From Schistocerca nitens (Eukaryota; Arthropoda; Insecta; Orthoptera; Acrididae), in assembly GCF_023898315.1 (NCBI RefSeq), contig NC_064619.1:484819376-484883375 (forward strand): a DNA stretch of 64,000 nucleotides, given 5' to 3'. This document shows, piece by piece, positions 30,455 through 40,519 of the stretch (its first letter is position 1; the number at the start of each line of letters is the position of its first letter). The translations under genes were made by a program, and so were the position numbers. The notes beneath the pieces were generated by a model that saw nothing but the letters and a program-made list of their open reading frames with translations, was not told where the DNA came from and did no database searches.

Positions 30455-31567
30455 TCAATGTCGACGTACACTATTTGTGGGATGAACACAGTCACCGTTA
30501 GAGAGAGGGGCATTGGGCGGAGTGGAATTAACTACATGAATTTCCATGGGCGAAGGTTCACGAGCCTGAGTATTCTTGGTTCGATTCCGATTCAGGCACG
30601 AAGCAAAGGGCCTGGAATGGTTGTGAGTGTCTGATCTGAGCTTTTTCTGGCAAACACTCTGAACATGACCTTTTTTATTACAGAAAAAGCAAATAGCTTG
30701 GCGTAACGGGCAATTCTCACGCGAATGTCTAGTAGCACACTGCGGGCATGACTTCAGCACTGCATTTGCCTGCTTGCGCAGCACACGTGGCGGAGAGCTT
30801 GGTGGCAGCTGCGCGGACGGGCGCGAGGGCTGTTTACTGTTCCGTGCAGCGCGCCCGGCGGGCCGGTTAACCTGACACACGGGGGGCGAAGTTTCAAATG
30901 ATTCCTGGGGAAAGTGAAGTGTGTCTTGCCGATCCAATATGTCCATCACTTGTTGAAGGGAGGGATTGGCTAGTTTCAAAATCTGTTCCCTTATACGAAC
31001 ATCAGAAACGTTCTGTGCAATTGCATCACGTACCATAGTATCTGAATAAGGGAGACCACATTGACACTCAAAAGCACAATCCCTAGAAAGACCTTGCAAG
31101 GTTGCAACCAACTCCGTATTAGTCTGACCTGCTGTACGTTTTGTACGAAAGAAAGTATACCTTTTTGCAACTACATTGACTGATTCTTTAAAATAGGCAT
31201 CTAATGCAGACAAAATTTCGTCGTAGGACAGAGTTGCTACGTCGCGTTGGGGAAATAATTTGACTATCACACGGTATGTGGCCACTCCGACGCAAGAAAG
31301 GAGAAAAGGCTGCCGCTCATTACCTTGAATTCTGTAGGTGGCGAGATGGAATCCAAATTGGCGTGACCACTCCGTCCAGCTTTCCAGTGCTGCATCAAAA
31401 GGACGAAAAGGTGTTGCAACGGTGTGTTGTGGCTGTGGTAGCAGTGGAGCGGCGGCTGCCGCATCGTTTTGCATTGCACGTTGACCCTGGACGAGCTGTC
31501 CAAGGGCATCCAATAAGGCCTGCGTCTGCTGATTCTGTAAGCGATAAAATTCGGACAGTACATTCAA
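30455..31567 (-). CDS. Gypsy gag open frame, 370 aa (fossil element)
   Basis: Uninterrupted frame. The N-terminal third has a helical capsid-like region (WTEWSRQFGFHLATYRIQGN, YDEILSALDAYFKESVNVVA, LQGLSRDCAFECQCG). A Pro/Ser-rich linker follows, then a zinc knuckle CFFCNKKGHVQSVC near residues 297-310, preceded by a second Cys/His cluster CPQCATRHSRENC. Gag forms the particle and binds the RNA. This is the best preserved part of the element, in keeping with its young LTRs. Confidence 0.85.
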   Translation of the reverse strand: MNVLSEFYRLQNQQTQALLDALGQLVQGQRAMQNDAAAAAPLLPQPQHTVATPFRPFDAALESWTEWSRQFGFHLATYRIQGNERQPFLLSCVGVATYRVIVKLFPQRDVATLSYDEILSALDAYFKESVNVVAKRYTFFRTKRTAGQTNTELVATLQGLSRDCAFECQCGLPYSDTMVRDAIAQNVSDVRIREQILKLANPSLQQVMDILDRQDTLHFPQESFETSPPVCQVNRPAGRAARNSKQPSRPSAQLPPSSPPRVLRKQANAVLKSCPQCATRHSRENCPLRQAICFFCNKKGHVQSVCQKKLRSDTHNHSRPFASCLNRNRTKNTQAREPSPMEIHVVNSTPPNAPLSNGDCVHPTNSVRRH

Positions 31568-32170
31568 AAAGGGTATTTCTGGTTCAAAAACGGGCTGTTC
31601 GATCTATGTGTGGTGTAAGTTCGAAAACCTCTTGTCGACCCCTATTCAATAGTCTGGGAATTTTGACATTGCCCTCACAGTATGTATTTTCTTTAATGTC
31701 GTTTGTTGTTAGCAATATTAGCCTATTCCCAAGAGTTAGCAGCTTTCACTCAGTTAATACTAGGCAGAAATCAAATCTGCATGTGGAATGCACTTCCTTG
31801 ACTCTTGTGCAGAAAGGAGTGCAGTATTCTGCTGCATCCATTTTCAATAAGCTACCACAAGAACTCAAAAATCTTAGCAGTAGCCCAAATACTTTTAAGT
31901 CTAAACTGAAGAGTTTCCTCGTGGCTCACTCCTTCTATTCTGTCGAGGAGCTCCTGGAAGAGCTAAAAAATTAAGCAAATTCCAGTGTTACATTATTGAT
32001 TTTCTTTATTTAAACTAACGACTTGTCGCCCGAATATGTTTCTTATATTTCATTTTATCTGTTTCTACAATCGTGTTATAATTTCATGTATTGACTCGTT
32101 CCATGACCATGGAGACTTCTCCTTAATGTGGTCCCACGGAACAATAAATAAATAAATAAATAAATAAAAA
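31568..32170 (+). mobile_element. LINE 3' end (Jockey/CR1-like), 5' truncated, inside the Gypsy element
   Basis: The plus-strand frame to 31974 encodes FLVQKRAVRSMCGVSSKTSC, PLFNSLGILTLPSQYVFSLM, VQYSAASIFNKLPQELKNLS and FKSKLKSFLVAHSFYSVEEL-stop, the usual C-terminus of Jockey-superfamily reverse transcriptases. A 3' UTR with TCCATGACCATGGAGAC and an (AATA)n tail follows. It sits between gag and the 5' LTR in opposite orientation to the host element and is therefore younger than it. The coding part is uninterrupted. Confidence 0.8.
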
Positions 32171-32250
32171 ACTGTAGATTGTGGCGAAGCCATTACACAA
32201 TGAAATCAGGGCAGAATAGAGAAGTACACCGTTTTTACACTCGTCGCCAA

Positions 32251-32739
32251 TGTGGTGTTGGCAGAAGAGCCAACACCGTGTTGCTAGAGGAAGCCGAAAT
32301 GCAAGTGTTTTAACTCACGCAGGCTGGCGTGAGGTCTGGAAAATGACAAGGAAATTAGAACTTAGAAAAACGGACGCAGATGGTGTAATACTTAACTTTA
32401 ATCCATAAATGGTGAACATCGCTCTTGAGGATATATGAATTACAAGATCAATAGCAAATGATAATGGCACCTTGCTAGGTCGTAGCAAATGACGTAGCTG
32501 AAGGCTATGCTAACTATCGTCTCGGCAATTGAGAGCGTAATTTGTCAGTGAACCATCGCTATCAAAGTCGGCTTTACAACTGGGGCGAGTGCTAGGACGT
32601 CTCTCTAGACGTTCCGTGTGGCGGCGCTCGGTCTGCAATCACTGATAGTGGCGACACGCGGGTCCGACGTATACTACCGGACCGCGGCCGATTTAAAGGC
32701 TACCACCTAGCAAGTGTGGTGTCTGGCGGTGACACCACA
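32251..32739 (-). repeat. 5' LTR of the Gypsy-type element
   Basis: 489 bp and the partner of 26816-27304. Being 5' on the minus strand, it would have carried the promoter; a TTTAAA stretch lies near 32692. Confidence 0.95.
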
Positions 32740-32743
32740 GTAA

Positions 32744-33235
32744 AAGTTTTCGCACCTGTATGTAGACATCTGTGTTACACTGTGTGAATGGTCAATCAAT
32801 TATGCCCAGAAACTGTTCAATTCATGTGTGGATCAGTTCAGAGAATACGAACAACTGCACAGATGTTTTCAGCAAGAGAGAAAAACAGCACACACTGCCT
32901 TGAAAACCTTGTCAGGAATGCATGATGCGTTCGATGAGGAGACGACGACTGTCCAGCTCGGTCGCCTCACCTCTCTCCTAGTGTTTTTTACCTGCGGAGT
33001 CAATAAAGCGGCCAACTGTATTCAAATAATCCTCACACAAATGCAAGAGCTACAGCAGAAAACTGAAGACGCAATTGCTATTATCCCTCAAGCAGAGCTG
33101 CCAGGTGTGTCTCTACTTCGACAAATCGAACACAACGTCAACTTAATCTCTGTGGTGTTCATCAACAAGGGTGAACCCCTCGTCAGACTTATTGTAAATA
33201 TTTTCCGCGCTAGATGTATTTTGTCCATCCTGTAG
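32744..33235 (+). CDS. Unrecognised open frame, up to 163 codons (possible host exon)
   Basis: Open from the TAA in the Gypsy target duplication to a TAG at 33233-33235. No early ATG is present; the first in-frame Met is at about codon 63 (SGMHDAFDE). Visible features: a Gln/Glu-rich start (DQFREYEQLHRCFQQERKTA), an apolar helix (LGRLTSLLVFFTCGVNKAAN), a likely coiled coil (ILTQMQELQQKTEDAIAI) and a C-terminal apolar stretch. I recognise no family. The amino-acid mix is protein-like and unlike low-complexity shadows. The absence of an ATG suggests an internal exon, an old repeat or chance. It is the only coding candidate here without transposon similarity. Confidence 0.25.
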   Translation, partial: KFSHLYVDICVTLCEWSINYAQKLFNSCVDQFREYEQLHRCFQQERKTAHTALKTLSGMHDAFDEETTTVQLGRLTSLLVFFTCGVNKAANCIQIILTQMQELQQKTEDAIAIIPQAELPGVSLLRQIEHNVNLISVVFINKGEPLVRLIVNIFRARCILSIL

Positions 33236-33239
33236 TTGC

Positions 33240-33400
33240 GTCTTAAAGCAAACAAACGGGTCTTTATGCTTTCTCTTGTCCAGCACATTTTGCTGTATCG
33301 AAAACACGGACCTTCAGAAACTTATCTTATGCGGCGGATCTCGCTAATTAACGTCATGATATACACGTTGTCTGCCTTTCTCTTGACGAAACAAGTCTCT
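33240..33400. other. No gene or known repeat seen
   Basis: Short stretch between the unrecognised frame and the CpG-rich segment. Confidence 0.3.
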
Positions 33401-33419
33401 GCTGATACCACATACGCAA

Positions 33420-33965
33420 CTTGCACCGGCACACGTTGTAGCGAGGTCGGCACGTCTTGACCCACATACACGTTACGCACATTCACGTACACGCAGACAC
33501 ACACGTACACGCGGAGACAGCCTAATTGGTCGCGATTGTACGGACCGGCGCCTTTATTTACACGCACAATGGGCCGGCGCGGCACTTTTGTGATGCTATC
33601 TGCGCTGCGGTCGGCTACAGTACGGGGCCCCTGGGAGCGTAAGTCGATACGCCACAAAGAGCGTCGACGGAGGGGTGACCGTAGAATATGCACGGCCTGT
33701 CGTGTATGGACGCGCCAAGACGTGGAAACAGTCCGAGGGCGGAAAGGGGTCGCCAGCGCTTTCAGATGCCCCGGAATAAACCACGCGCACTGCTGCGTCC
33801 TCAAAGCGAGGATTGTTCGCTGCAACAAAGCGGGCGCGGGGAGCGACCGCCGAGGACAGCGCGCTGTCTGCATTCTCACGGCTCCAACAGCGAACGCGGG
33901 GACAACCGAGACTGGCGCCATGTCCTTGGAGCCACGTCTCAACCAATTCCCCCCGGAGAACCTTA
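33420..33965. other. CpG- and GC-rich segment, possible promoter island or repeat
   Basis: About 550 bp markedly richer in G, C and CpG than the AT-rich DNA on both sides (GGGCCGGCGCGGC, GCGGGCGCGGGGAGCGACC), after an alternating ACACGTAC stretch at 33463-33512. Frames on both strands stay open for 100-200 codons but are Arg-rich and look like base-bias artefacts. It could be an unmethylated promoter or a GC-rich repeat copy. Confidence 0.3.
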
Positions 33966-34580
33966 AGCTATTCAGGTCAGCCCATCTTCTTCAAATTTCA
34001 GAGTGTGATCTGTCACTATCATGTCTTTCAAAGGTTAGTATTCCACAGACTCAAGTGCGAACCCTTACCTTTCTCGATCATGTGTAAGGTTTCCATCAGT
34101 TCACAGATTACGAATGCTTCACATATATCAACGTTGCCAAAACTACATTTCAGAAACTTTATATAATTCTGGTTTGTAGGAATACTATATTTTTAATGTA
34201 TCAGTTACAAATTTCACAAACAACCTTCGGAGACTGAAGTAGCATGAAAAAGTTACGTTTTACACAGGATAGTGAAACAGTTGTGGACATAGAGCTGGGA
34301 GTGTTAACTTGTTGAATCCAAAGGAAGACAGACTTTCTACTACATTAATTCCCCTTAGTAGCACTGAACAATATTGAACAATCCAACCCGGGTTTTCTAA
34401 GAGCCGCCATAAAATTACTAACGAATCCCGGAAAGAGAATGACACTTCAATAATTAAACGAGTAAAGAAAATGTTATCGTTTGGACATACCTGTTCTGAA
34501 TATTCAGTGGTAACAAAATTTAAACAGTGTTAAGACCGAAGCTGAAATAAATGAGTTTGGTTGTTTATCAGGCGTTGACA
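33966..34580. other. No gene or known repeat seen
   Basis: AT-rich with short frames only. Confidence 0.35.
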
Positions 34581-34583
34581 TGT

Positions 34584-35228
34584 TGTAAGTAGGCTGTTTA
34601 GGTTTTTATGTTGGTAATGCCACGTAGCGCTCTGTATGAAAATCACTGACTTTGTGCAGTCTGTGGCTGGTTTGCATTGTTGGAATATTTGCTATAGTAG
34701 TGCTGGGCAGTTGGATGTGAACAGCGCGTAGCGTTGCGCAGTTGGAGGTGAGCCGCCAGCGGTGGTGGATGGGGAGAGAGATGGCAGAGTTTTGAGAGCG
34801 GACGATCTGGACGTGTGTACGTCAGAAAAAAGAAATTTGTAAACCTTGATGTCATGAACTGATATATATATATATTATGACTTTTGAACACTATTAAGGT
34901 AAATACATTGTTTGTTCTCCATCAAAAACTTTCATTTGCTAACTACGCCCATCAGTAGTTAGTGCCTTCAGTAGTTAGAATCTTTTATTTAGCTGGCAGT
35001 ATTTTTGTGACGTAAGTGGTTCATGAAAGGTATAGGTTATTGTTAGTCAGGGCCATTCTTTTGTAGGGATTATTGAAAGAAAAAAAATGGTGTCAGTTTA
35101 CTGTTGATCAGAATAAGTGAACAGAGAAATGTCTGAGTACGTTCAGTTTTGCTCAGCTGTTTCAAAATCAAATAACCGAAGAGCTTTACCAGCACAGTCA
35201 TTCATAATTTTTCTAAGGGTATGTTTGA
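34584..35228 (+). mobile_element. Solo LTR, second copy, 645 bp
   Basis: Begins TGTAAGTAGGCTGTTTAGG and ends near GGGTATGTTTGA. It is the reverse-complement relative of 11490-12011, sharing CGCGTAGCGTTGCGCAGTTGG-like and TTGTTCTCCATCAAAAAC-like blocks. The candidate flanking tetranucleotides, ATGT and AGGT, differ at one site. No internal region is attached. It is an old solo LTR of the same unplaced family. Confidence 0.6.
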
Positions 35229-35345
35229 AGGTGACCAGCTTCTACTGGTAACTCGGAATGCCGATCCACATTAGTTACTAGCACCAATACGATGGTCGCT
35301 GATAGATGCTAGGCTGCGTTACGTGCAAGAACACAAATTAATATC

Positions 35346-36126
35346 TATAGTAAAGCCTACTTTCAATTTGTGTGTCGAAGAATCAATGACGGAAATACAA
35401 GGAAGGTTCAGGAGTGGGATTAAAATTCAAGATGAAAGGATATTCTACGATTCGCTGTTGACATTACTAGTCTCAGTGAAAGTGAAGAAGAATTACAGGA
35501 TCTGTTGAATGGAATGAACAGTCTAATGCGTGCGGAATATAGATTCAGAGTAAATCGGAGAAGGACGAAATTAATGAGAAGTATCAGAAATGAGGACAGT
35601 GAGAAACTTGACATCAGGATCGGTGGTCACGGAGTAGATGAAGTTAAGGAATACTACCTAAGCAGCGAAATAACCTATGACGGAGGGATCAAAGAGGACA
35701 TCGGAAGCAGACTAGCACTGGAAAATAGGGCATTCCTGGCCAAAAGAAGTCCAGTAGCATCAAACATTGGCCTTAATTTGAGGAAGAAATTTCTGAGAAT
35801 GTACTTTTGGAGCACAGAACTCTTTGGTAGTGAAACATGGACTGTGGGAAAAACGAAACAGAAGAAAACCGAAGCATTTGAGATGTTGTGATTTAGGCCA
35901 ATATTGAAAATAAGGAGGAGTGATCAGATAAGGAATGAGGAGGAGGTTCTGCGCAGAATCGGACAGGAAAGGAATATGTGGTAAACACTGACAAGCAGAA
36001 GGGATAGGATGATAGGACATCTGTTAAGACATCAAGGAATGACTTCCGTGGTACTACACGGAGCGTCACAGGTCAAAAACTGTAGAGGATGACCGAGACT
36101 GGAACACATCTAGCAAATAATGGAGG
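35346..36126 (+). mobile_element. RTE LINE (subfamily A) 3' fragment, broken
   Basis: Readable pieces: FNLCVEESMTEIQGRFRSGI, LLNGMNSLMRAEYRFRVNRR (in shifted frame), IRIGGHGVDEVKEYYL, IGLNLRKKFLRMYFWSTELF and GSETWTVGK. They match the C-terminal half of the RTE copy at 2.9-6.6 kb. Continues at 36407-36455 after an inserted piece of subfamily B. Confidence 0.8.
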
Positions 36127-36136
36127 ACATGGGTAG

Positions 36137-36396
36137 AAGAGAAGTTTGTGGCACAACTTGACTATAAGAAGGGAGCGGTTGGTAGGACATGTTTTGAGGC
36201 ATCAAGGGATCACAAATTTAGCATTGGAGGGCAGCGTGGAGGGTAAAAATCGTAGAGGGAGACCAAGAGATCAATACACGAAGCAGATTCAGAAGGTTGT
36301 AGGTTGCAGTAGGTACTGGGAGATGAAGAAGCTTGCACAGGATAGAGTAGCATGGAGAGCTGCATCAAACCAGTCTCAGGACTGAAGATCACAACA
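36137..36396 (+). mobile_element. RTE LINE (subfamily B) 260-bp 3' end, inserted in subfamily A
   Basis: Encodes WHNLTIRRERLVGHVLRHQG, GSVEGKNRRGRPRDQYTKQI and AWRAASNQSQD-stop, almost identical to the C-terminus of the copy ending at 21183. The ten bases ACATGGGTAG at 36127-36136 and 36397-36406 are its target duplication. A textbook 5'-truncated insertion. Confidence 0.93.
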
Positions 36397-36406
36397 ACAT
36401 GGGTAG

Positions 36407-36455
36407 TAAGTTTAGCACAGGAGAGGAATTCGTGGCGGACCGCATGAAATCAGAG
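36407..36455 (+). mobile_element. RTE subfamily A 3' terminus (continuation)
   Basis: GGAATTCGTGGCGGACCGC follows the duplicated ACATGGGTAG; it is the last part of the RTE-A ORF. Confidence 0.8.
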
Positions 36456-36459
36456 CAAA

Positions 36460-37190
36460 GGTTTCGCTGTAGTCACACGTAACAAAAGGTGCCCACGATT
36501 TTGCTTTCTACTCTGGACCTTGGGTGTACAGTAAATACTGGCAGCTCACAATCAAAAAGCCAAAGTAGTAGAAATAAGAAACGCGCCGACTCTGGGGACG
36601 CAAACACGCGACAATAAAGGCGGTGGGAAGCAGTTATTCTTCATATACCATAGACACACTTTTCACAGTTACGGATCACCATCCATTATACACCGAACCA
36701 GACACCAGTCCTTAATGTACCATACAGAACAGAATATCTCGAGAGAACATATACGCAGTTAAATCTGCTTGACGCACAGCTACGCTGCCTCTAGCGGGAC
36801 GCCGGAGAACCCGTCACTGTGATACGAAGTACATGAACGTTCAATGAGCAGCACGTATCGATACTGACGCAATCGCTATCAGATACTTTACAGTTGCCTG
36901 TTTGAGGGTGTCGTAGCGATTGGCCTGCTGCCTGGCCTGTAACGTTGAAGCCAGGTAAAAGCGCGGATTCACAGGCTCACAGTACCTACGGTCATCAAAA
37001 GATCCGACACGATTCATGAAGCTATAGATAGACCCGGTAAACCACAAGAAGTTGAGTAATGGAAGGAAGAAACGTAAACATTCCAGGTGAATGAAAAACG
37101 AAAAGAAACTGACTTTCCGAACATAACATTTTTTACTCACAAAAAAAAATAATTAAAATAACGGAACACGTATTGGTAAGAAAGGTGATA
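36460..37190. other. No gene or known repeat seen
   Basis: No motif; frames up to 99 codons (36841-37140, minus) show nothing recognisable. Confidence 0.35.
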
Positions 37191-37203
37191 CACTACAGTG
37201 TCA

Positions 37204-37213
37204 TACACACACA

Positions 37214-37279
<66 letters not shown>
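37204..37279. repeat. Compound (CA)n(GA)n microsatellite
   Basis: About 14 CA units directly followed by about 24 GA units. Confidence 0.95.
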
Positions 37280-37281
<2 letters not shown>

Positions 37282-37371
37282 GGACAATTAGTACTGCCAT
37301 ATCCAACCTTACGATTATAATTGCAGTTGTCCTGCTCTATATGTCATTAGAAGATTACTCCATTCCACGTT

Positions 37372-37905
37372 TCTACATCTACATCTACATCTATACTCCG
37401 CAAGTCACCTGACGGTGTGTGGCGGAGGGTACCTTGAGTACCTCTGTCGGTTCTCCCTTCTAATCCAGTCTCGTATTGCTCGTGGAATGAAGGATTGTCG
37501 GTATGCCTCTATGTGGGCTCTAATCTCTCTGATTCTACCCTCATGGTCTCTTCGCGACATATACGTAGGAGGGAGCAATACAGTGCTTGACTCCTCGGTG
37601 AAGTATGTTCTCGAAACTTCAACAAGGGCCCGTACCGGCGCTACTGGGCGTCTGTCCTGCAGAGTCTTCCATTGGAGTTTATCTATCATCTCCGTAACGC
37701 TTTCGCGATGACTAAATGATCCTGTAACGAAGCGCGCTGCTCTCCGCTGGGTCTTCTCTCTCTCTCCTATCAACCCTACCTCTTACGGATCCCACACTGG
37801 TGAGCAGTATTCAAGCAGTGGGCGAACAAGTGTACTGTAACCTAGTTTCTTTGTTTTCGGGTTGCATTTACTGAACGGTGAGATAAGGCTCCTGCGGTCT
37901 CGTCG
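37372..37905 (-). mobile_element. CR1 LINE 3' end, 5' truncated (divergent subfamily)
   Basis: Starts (on plus) with repeats of CTACAT and TATACTCCGCAAGTCACC. The minus-strand frame has RRAARFVTGSFSHRESVTEM, LQWKTLQDRRPVAPVRALVE, PPTYMSRRDHEGRIREIRAH, and, one frame over, TLVRPLLEYCSPVWDP. It ends HTVR in place of the DWNRKGK type, so it belongs to another subfamily than the copies at 17 and 44 kb. Confidence 0.85.
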
Positions 37906-37909
37906 ATTA

Positions 37910-38490
37910 TCCATAGCGGCACAACAAGTATCGACGAATGCAGAGATACTGCACGCCGAAGCGATGTCACGTGGCGCCAATGTTACACTATGAAAAAGTT
38001 GAGTCTCCCGTCGTTCCGAAGCGCCACCGCCGCACCTCTGCCCTGAAGTAGCTTCGTCAGAAGCTAATAGGACAGTTATGTTCGATGTCGGATCCTGTCT
38101 ACTTCCAGGTGGTTCCTGTCGGAGTAACATCGTTGTCCTGTCTATTCGCCGTGACACAATGTCAACCATCTGGGAACGAAGAGACTTCAGTCTCCTGTAA
38201 CTGTGCCTTCACACCAAGGCTATCCGAACGGTGTCAACTAGTGTCTACGAACTTGTTTTCTAGTGACTATAGTGAAGCCACAGCACGGCCATTCGGAACT
38301 AGTATCAATTCACCACTGAGTAAACGTGGCTCATTTAGTGTATCCTGAGCAGCAATTTCACCTGTGCAGTTTCATAACTACCGACAAGCCTGGCGAGCGA
38401 AGAGAAGTTTCCTTGTAATTAAGAATGTATTGCTTATTGAGATGGTTCAAATTAACTGTATTATTACTAGGCACATCAGTGCCCAAGGCG
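37910..38490. other. No gene or known repeat seen
   Basis: About 580 bp, moderately GC-rich, without recognisable motif. Confidence 0.35.
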
Positions 38491-38506
38491 TCGGACATAA
38501 CACTTC

Positions 38507-38708
38507 GCAGACCAGGGTGGCCAAGCGGTTCTAGGCGCTACGCTCTGGAACCGCGCGACCGTTATTGTCGCAGATTCGAATCCTGCCTCGGGCATGGATG
38601 TGTGTGATGTCCTTAGGTTAAGTTAGGTTTAGGTAGTTCTAAGTTCTATAGGACTGGTGACCTCAGAAGTTAAGTCCCATAGTGCTCAGAGCCATTTGAA
38701 ACATTTGA
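38507..38708 (+). mobile_element. tRNA-derived SINE (main family)
   Basis: Head beginning GCAGACCAGGGTGGCCAAGC, box B CAGATTCGAATCCTGCC, 3' end GCTCAGAGCCATTTGAAAC. ACATAACACTTC (38495-38506) and ACATAATACTTC (38709-38720) form a 12-bp duplication with one difference. Confidence 0.92.
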
Positions 38709-38814
38709 ACATAATACTTCCTTCCGTTTCATTATTTCTATTTTACGCTTAATTAAGAGCGACGGTGAAACACTTGGGTCGAAAGGTGCCAATACTTTTA
38801 CAGCTTAATCTATA

Positions 38815-39017
38815 GCAAAAATGGTTCAAATGGCTCTGAGCACTATGGGACTCAACTGCTGTGGTCATAAGTCCCCTAGAACTTAGAACTACTTAAACCT
38901 AACTAACCTAAGGACATCACACACATCCATGCCCGAGGCAGGATTCGAACCTGCGACCGTAGCGGTCGTGCGGTTCCAGACTGTAGCGCCCTTAACCGCG
39001 CGGCCACTCCGGCCGGC
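38815..39017 (-). mobile_element. tRNA-derived SINE (main family)
   Basis: Minus-strand copy from GCCGGCCGGAGTGGCCGCGC to GAGCCATTTGAACCATTTTT. AATCTATA at 38807-38814 and 39018-39025 is the duplication. It lies about 100 bp from an oppositely oriented copy. Confidence 0.92.
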
Positions 39018-39029
39018 AATCTATAACAT

Positions 39030-39685
39030 ACAGTTCAATGAAAAGACAAAATGGACCAATTTGATAAGAGGAAAGACGAATGCCTTGCACAATTAAGTTT
39101 GTCCGTTTTTCTATTATTCCTGCTTGAAGATAATAGCACTGTCTTTGCTACCTTAACTATATAAATCCCTCTAGTGGTTCAGGAATACCTGGTAGTGTGC
39201 ATATGATTCTGTTTCAAATACACTATAGCTGAACAAAGACGTCTTGTGGGTCACTAACTAAGGTAGGCAGTAACTGTTAAAAAGATGGCGCTCTCTAGCA
39301 GAAGTTGTTATCGTTAGGAAAGACGGCTAAGATGTGTTAGTATGGTTGCCAAATGACCCTCCGAGGGAACTTACAATTTGGAGCATGGCACTCATGTTGA
39401 GGTACATGAAATGTATGAGAATACTGTAGAAGGTGGCGGTGTCCTCTGCCGTTGCCTTGACATGAGATACAATGTTACAAAATTATGGAGTTTTCGTGGC
39501 TGACTGACAAGTTGCCTATTGGCTTCTGTTTCCCCGTTCTTCAACCGATGGTTTTTTGTGATTTTTTTGTTTTTTGACGTTTCACCATATGAGTGACTGT
39601 CTTGTCATAGCTTTACCCTCCACTGCTGGTGGTACCACCTAGGAAAATCGTACGTAAAATTTAGCAAATTGTTAAAAATTCTCAC
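39030..39685. other. No gene or known repeat seen
   Basis: No coding motif, tandem repeat or terminal repeat recognised. Confidence 0.35.
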
Positions 39686-39689
39686 AAAA

Positions 39690-40515
39690 AAGTGGTGTAA
39701 GCGATTGGGAAAACAGATAATATGCAACGTGCATTAAAACCAAGAAGAAGTAGTAACAATAGGAAACCAAAAACCAGATGCTCGCTTTGAAAAGGGTGTG
39801 AGAGGGATGCTATATTTTTTCCCTACCGATCTGTCTCTATATGGACAAAGCGATCCCAAAAATAAAGGTTAAGGAGTGGGATTAAAATTCAGAGTGAAAG
39901 GATACCAATGTTAAGGTTTGCTGATGACACTGCGATCTTCAATAAAAGGAAGGGAAAAATTCAGGACGCACTGAATATGGATGTAGAGTAAGCCAAAGGA
40001 AGATGAAAGTAATGAGAAGAAGCAGATATGAGATTAGTGAGAAACTTACCATCAACACTGGGCAGCACGAAGATGTAAAATAATTTTGCTACCTAGAAAG
40101 GAGTATAACACATGACGAATAAAGGGACGAGGCACATAAGCCACTGAGTAGTGCACGCAAGTGGGGCGTAACTAGTTGAAAAAGTCCTCTTGCATCAAAC
40201 ATCGGCCTTAATCTGAGGAAGAAATTTCTGAGAGTTTTCGTTTGGAGCACAGCGTTGTATAGAAAATCACGGACTGTGGTAAAGCCGAAAAACAAGAGAA
40301 TCCGAGTGTTTGAGATGTGGTCGTATAGATGGAAGGTGAAAATTAGGTGGACTAGTAAGAAATGAAGCAGTTCTGCGCAGAACCGGTGAACCGAGGAACG
40401 TACGGAGACCACTGAAAAAAGAACGGACAGGATAATAGAATATGCGTAAAGCGATCGGGAAATAAGCTGCACTAGCTGCAGGGTAAAGACAGATTGGAAT
40501 GCACAGTGGTTGTAA
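39690..40515 (+). mobile_element. RTE LINE (subfamily A-like) fragment, very decayed
   Basis: Readable as SGIKIQSERIPMLRFADDTA (catalytic FADD preserved, near 39910-39930), then IGLNLRKKFLRVFVWSTALY (about 40200), and FEMWSYRWKVKIRWTS. Many frame changes. The 3' terminus appears to resume at about 41765, so the transposon in between seems to have inserted into it. Confidence 0.7.
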
Positions 40516-40519
40516 AAGG

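Larger units (their letters stand above)
26816..32739 (-). mobile_element. Gypsy-type (Ty3/mdg4 superfamily) LTR retrotransposon fossil, complete with two LTRs
   Basis: 5.9-kb element on the minus strand, with 489-bp LTRs at each end, GTAAA duplicated at 26811-26815 and 32740-32744, and internal gag, protease, reverse transcriptase, RNase H and integrase parts in Gypsy order. The start of a primer-binding-like TTGGCGACGAGTG follows the 5' LTR (at 32250 downward), suggestive of a tRNA-Ser primer. A purine-rich GCGGGGGAGGAA precedes the 3' LTR (27305-27316). The LTRs differ at about seven of 489 sites counted by eye (about 1.4%), so insertion was recent on an evolutionary scale, roughly a few million generations if the fly mutation rate applies. 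It is broken: gag is open, pol has several breaks. A LINE end is inserted at 31568-32170. No envelope gene is seen. Confidence 0.92.

Noticed and set aside
33322-34166. Frames of 92-206 codons on both strands
   Set aside because: Overlapping, Arg-rich, no motif; explained by the CpG-rich composition.
37173-37412. 79-codon frame with His-Thr and Arg-Glu runs
   Set aside because: Translation of the (CA)n(GA)n microsatellite.
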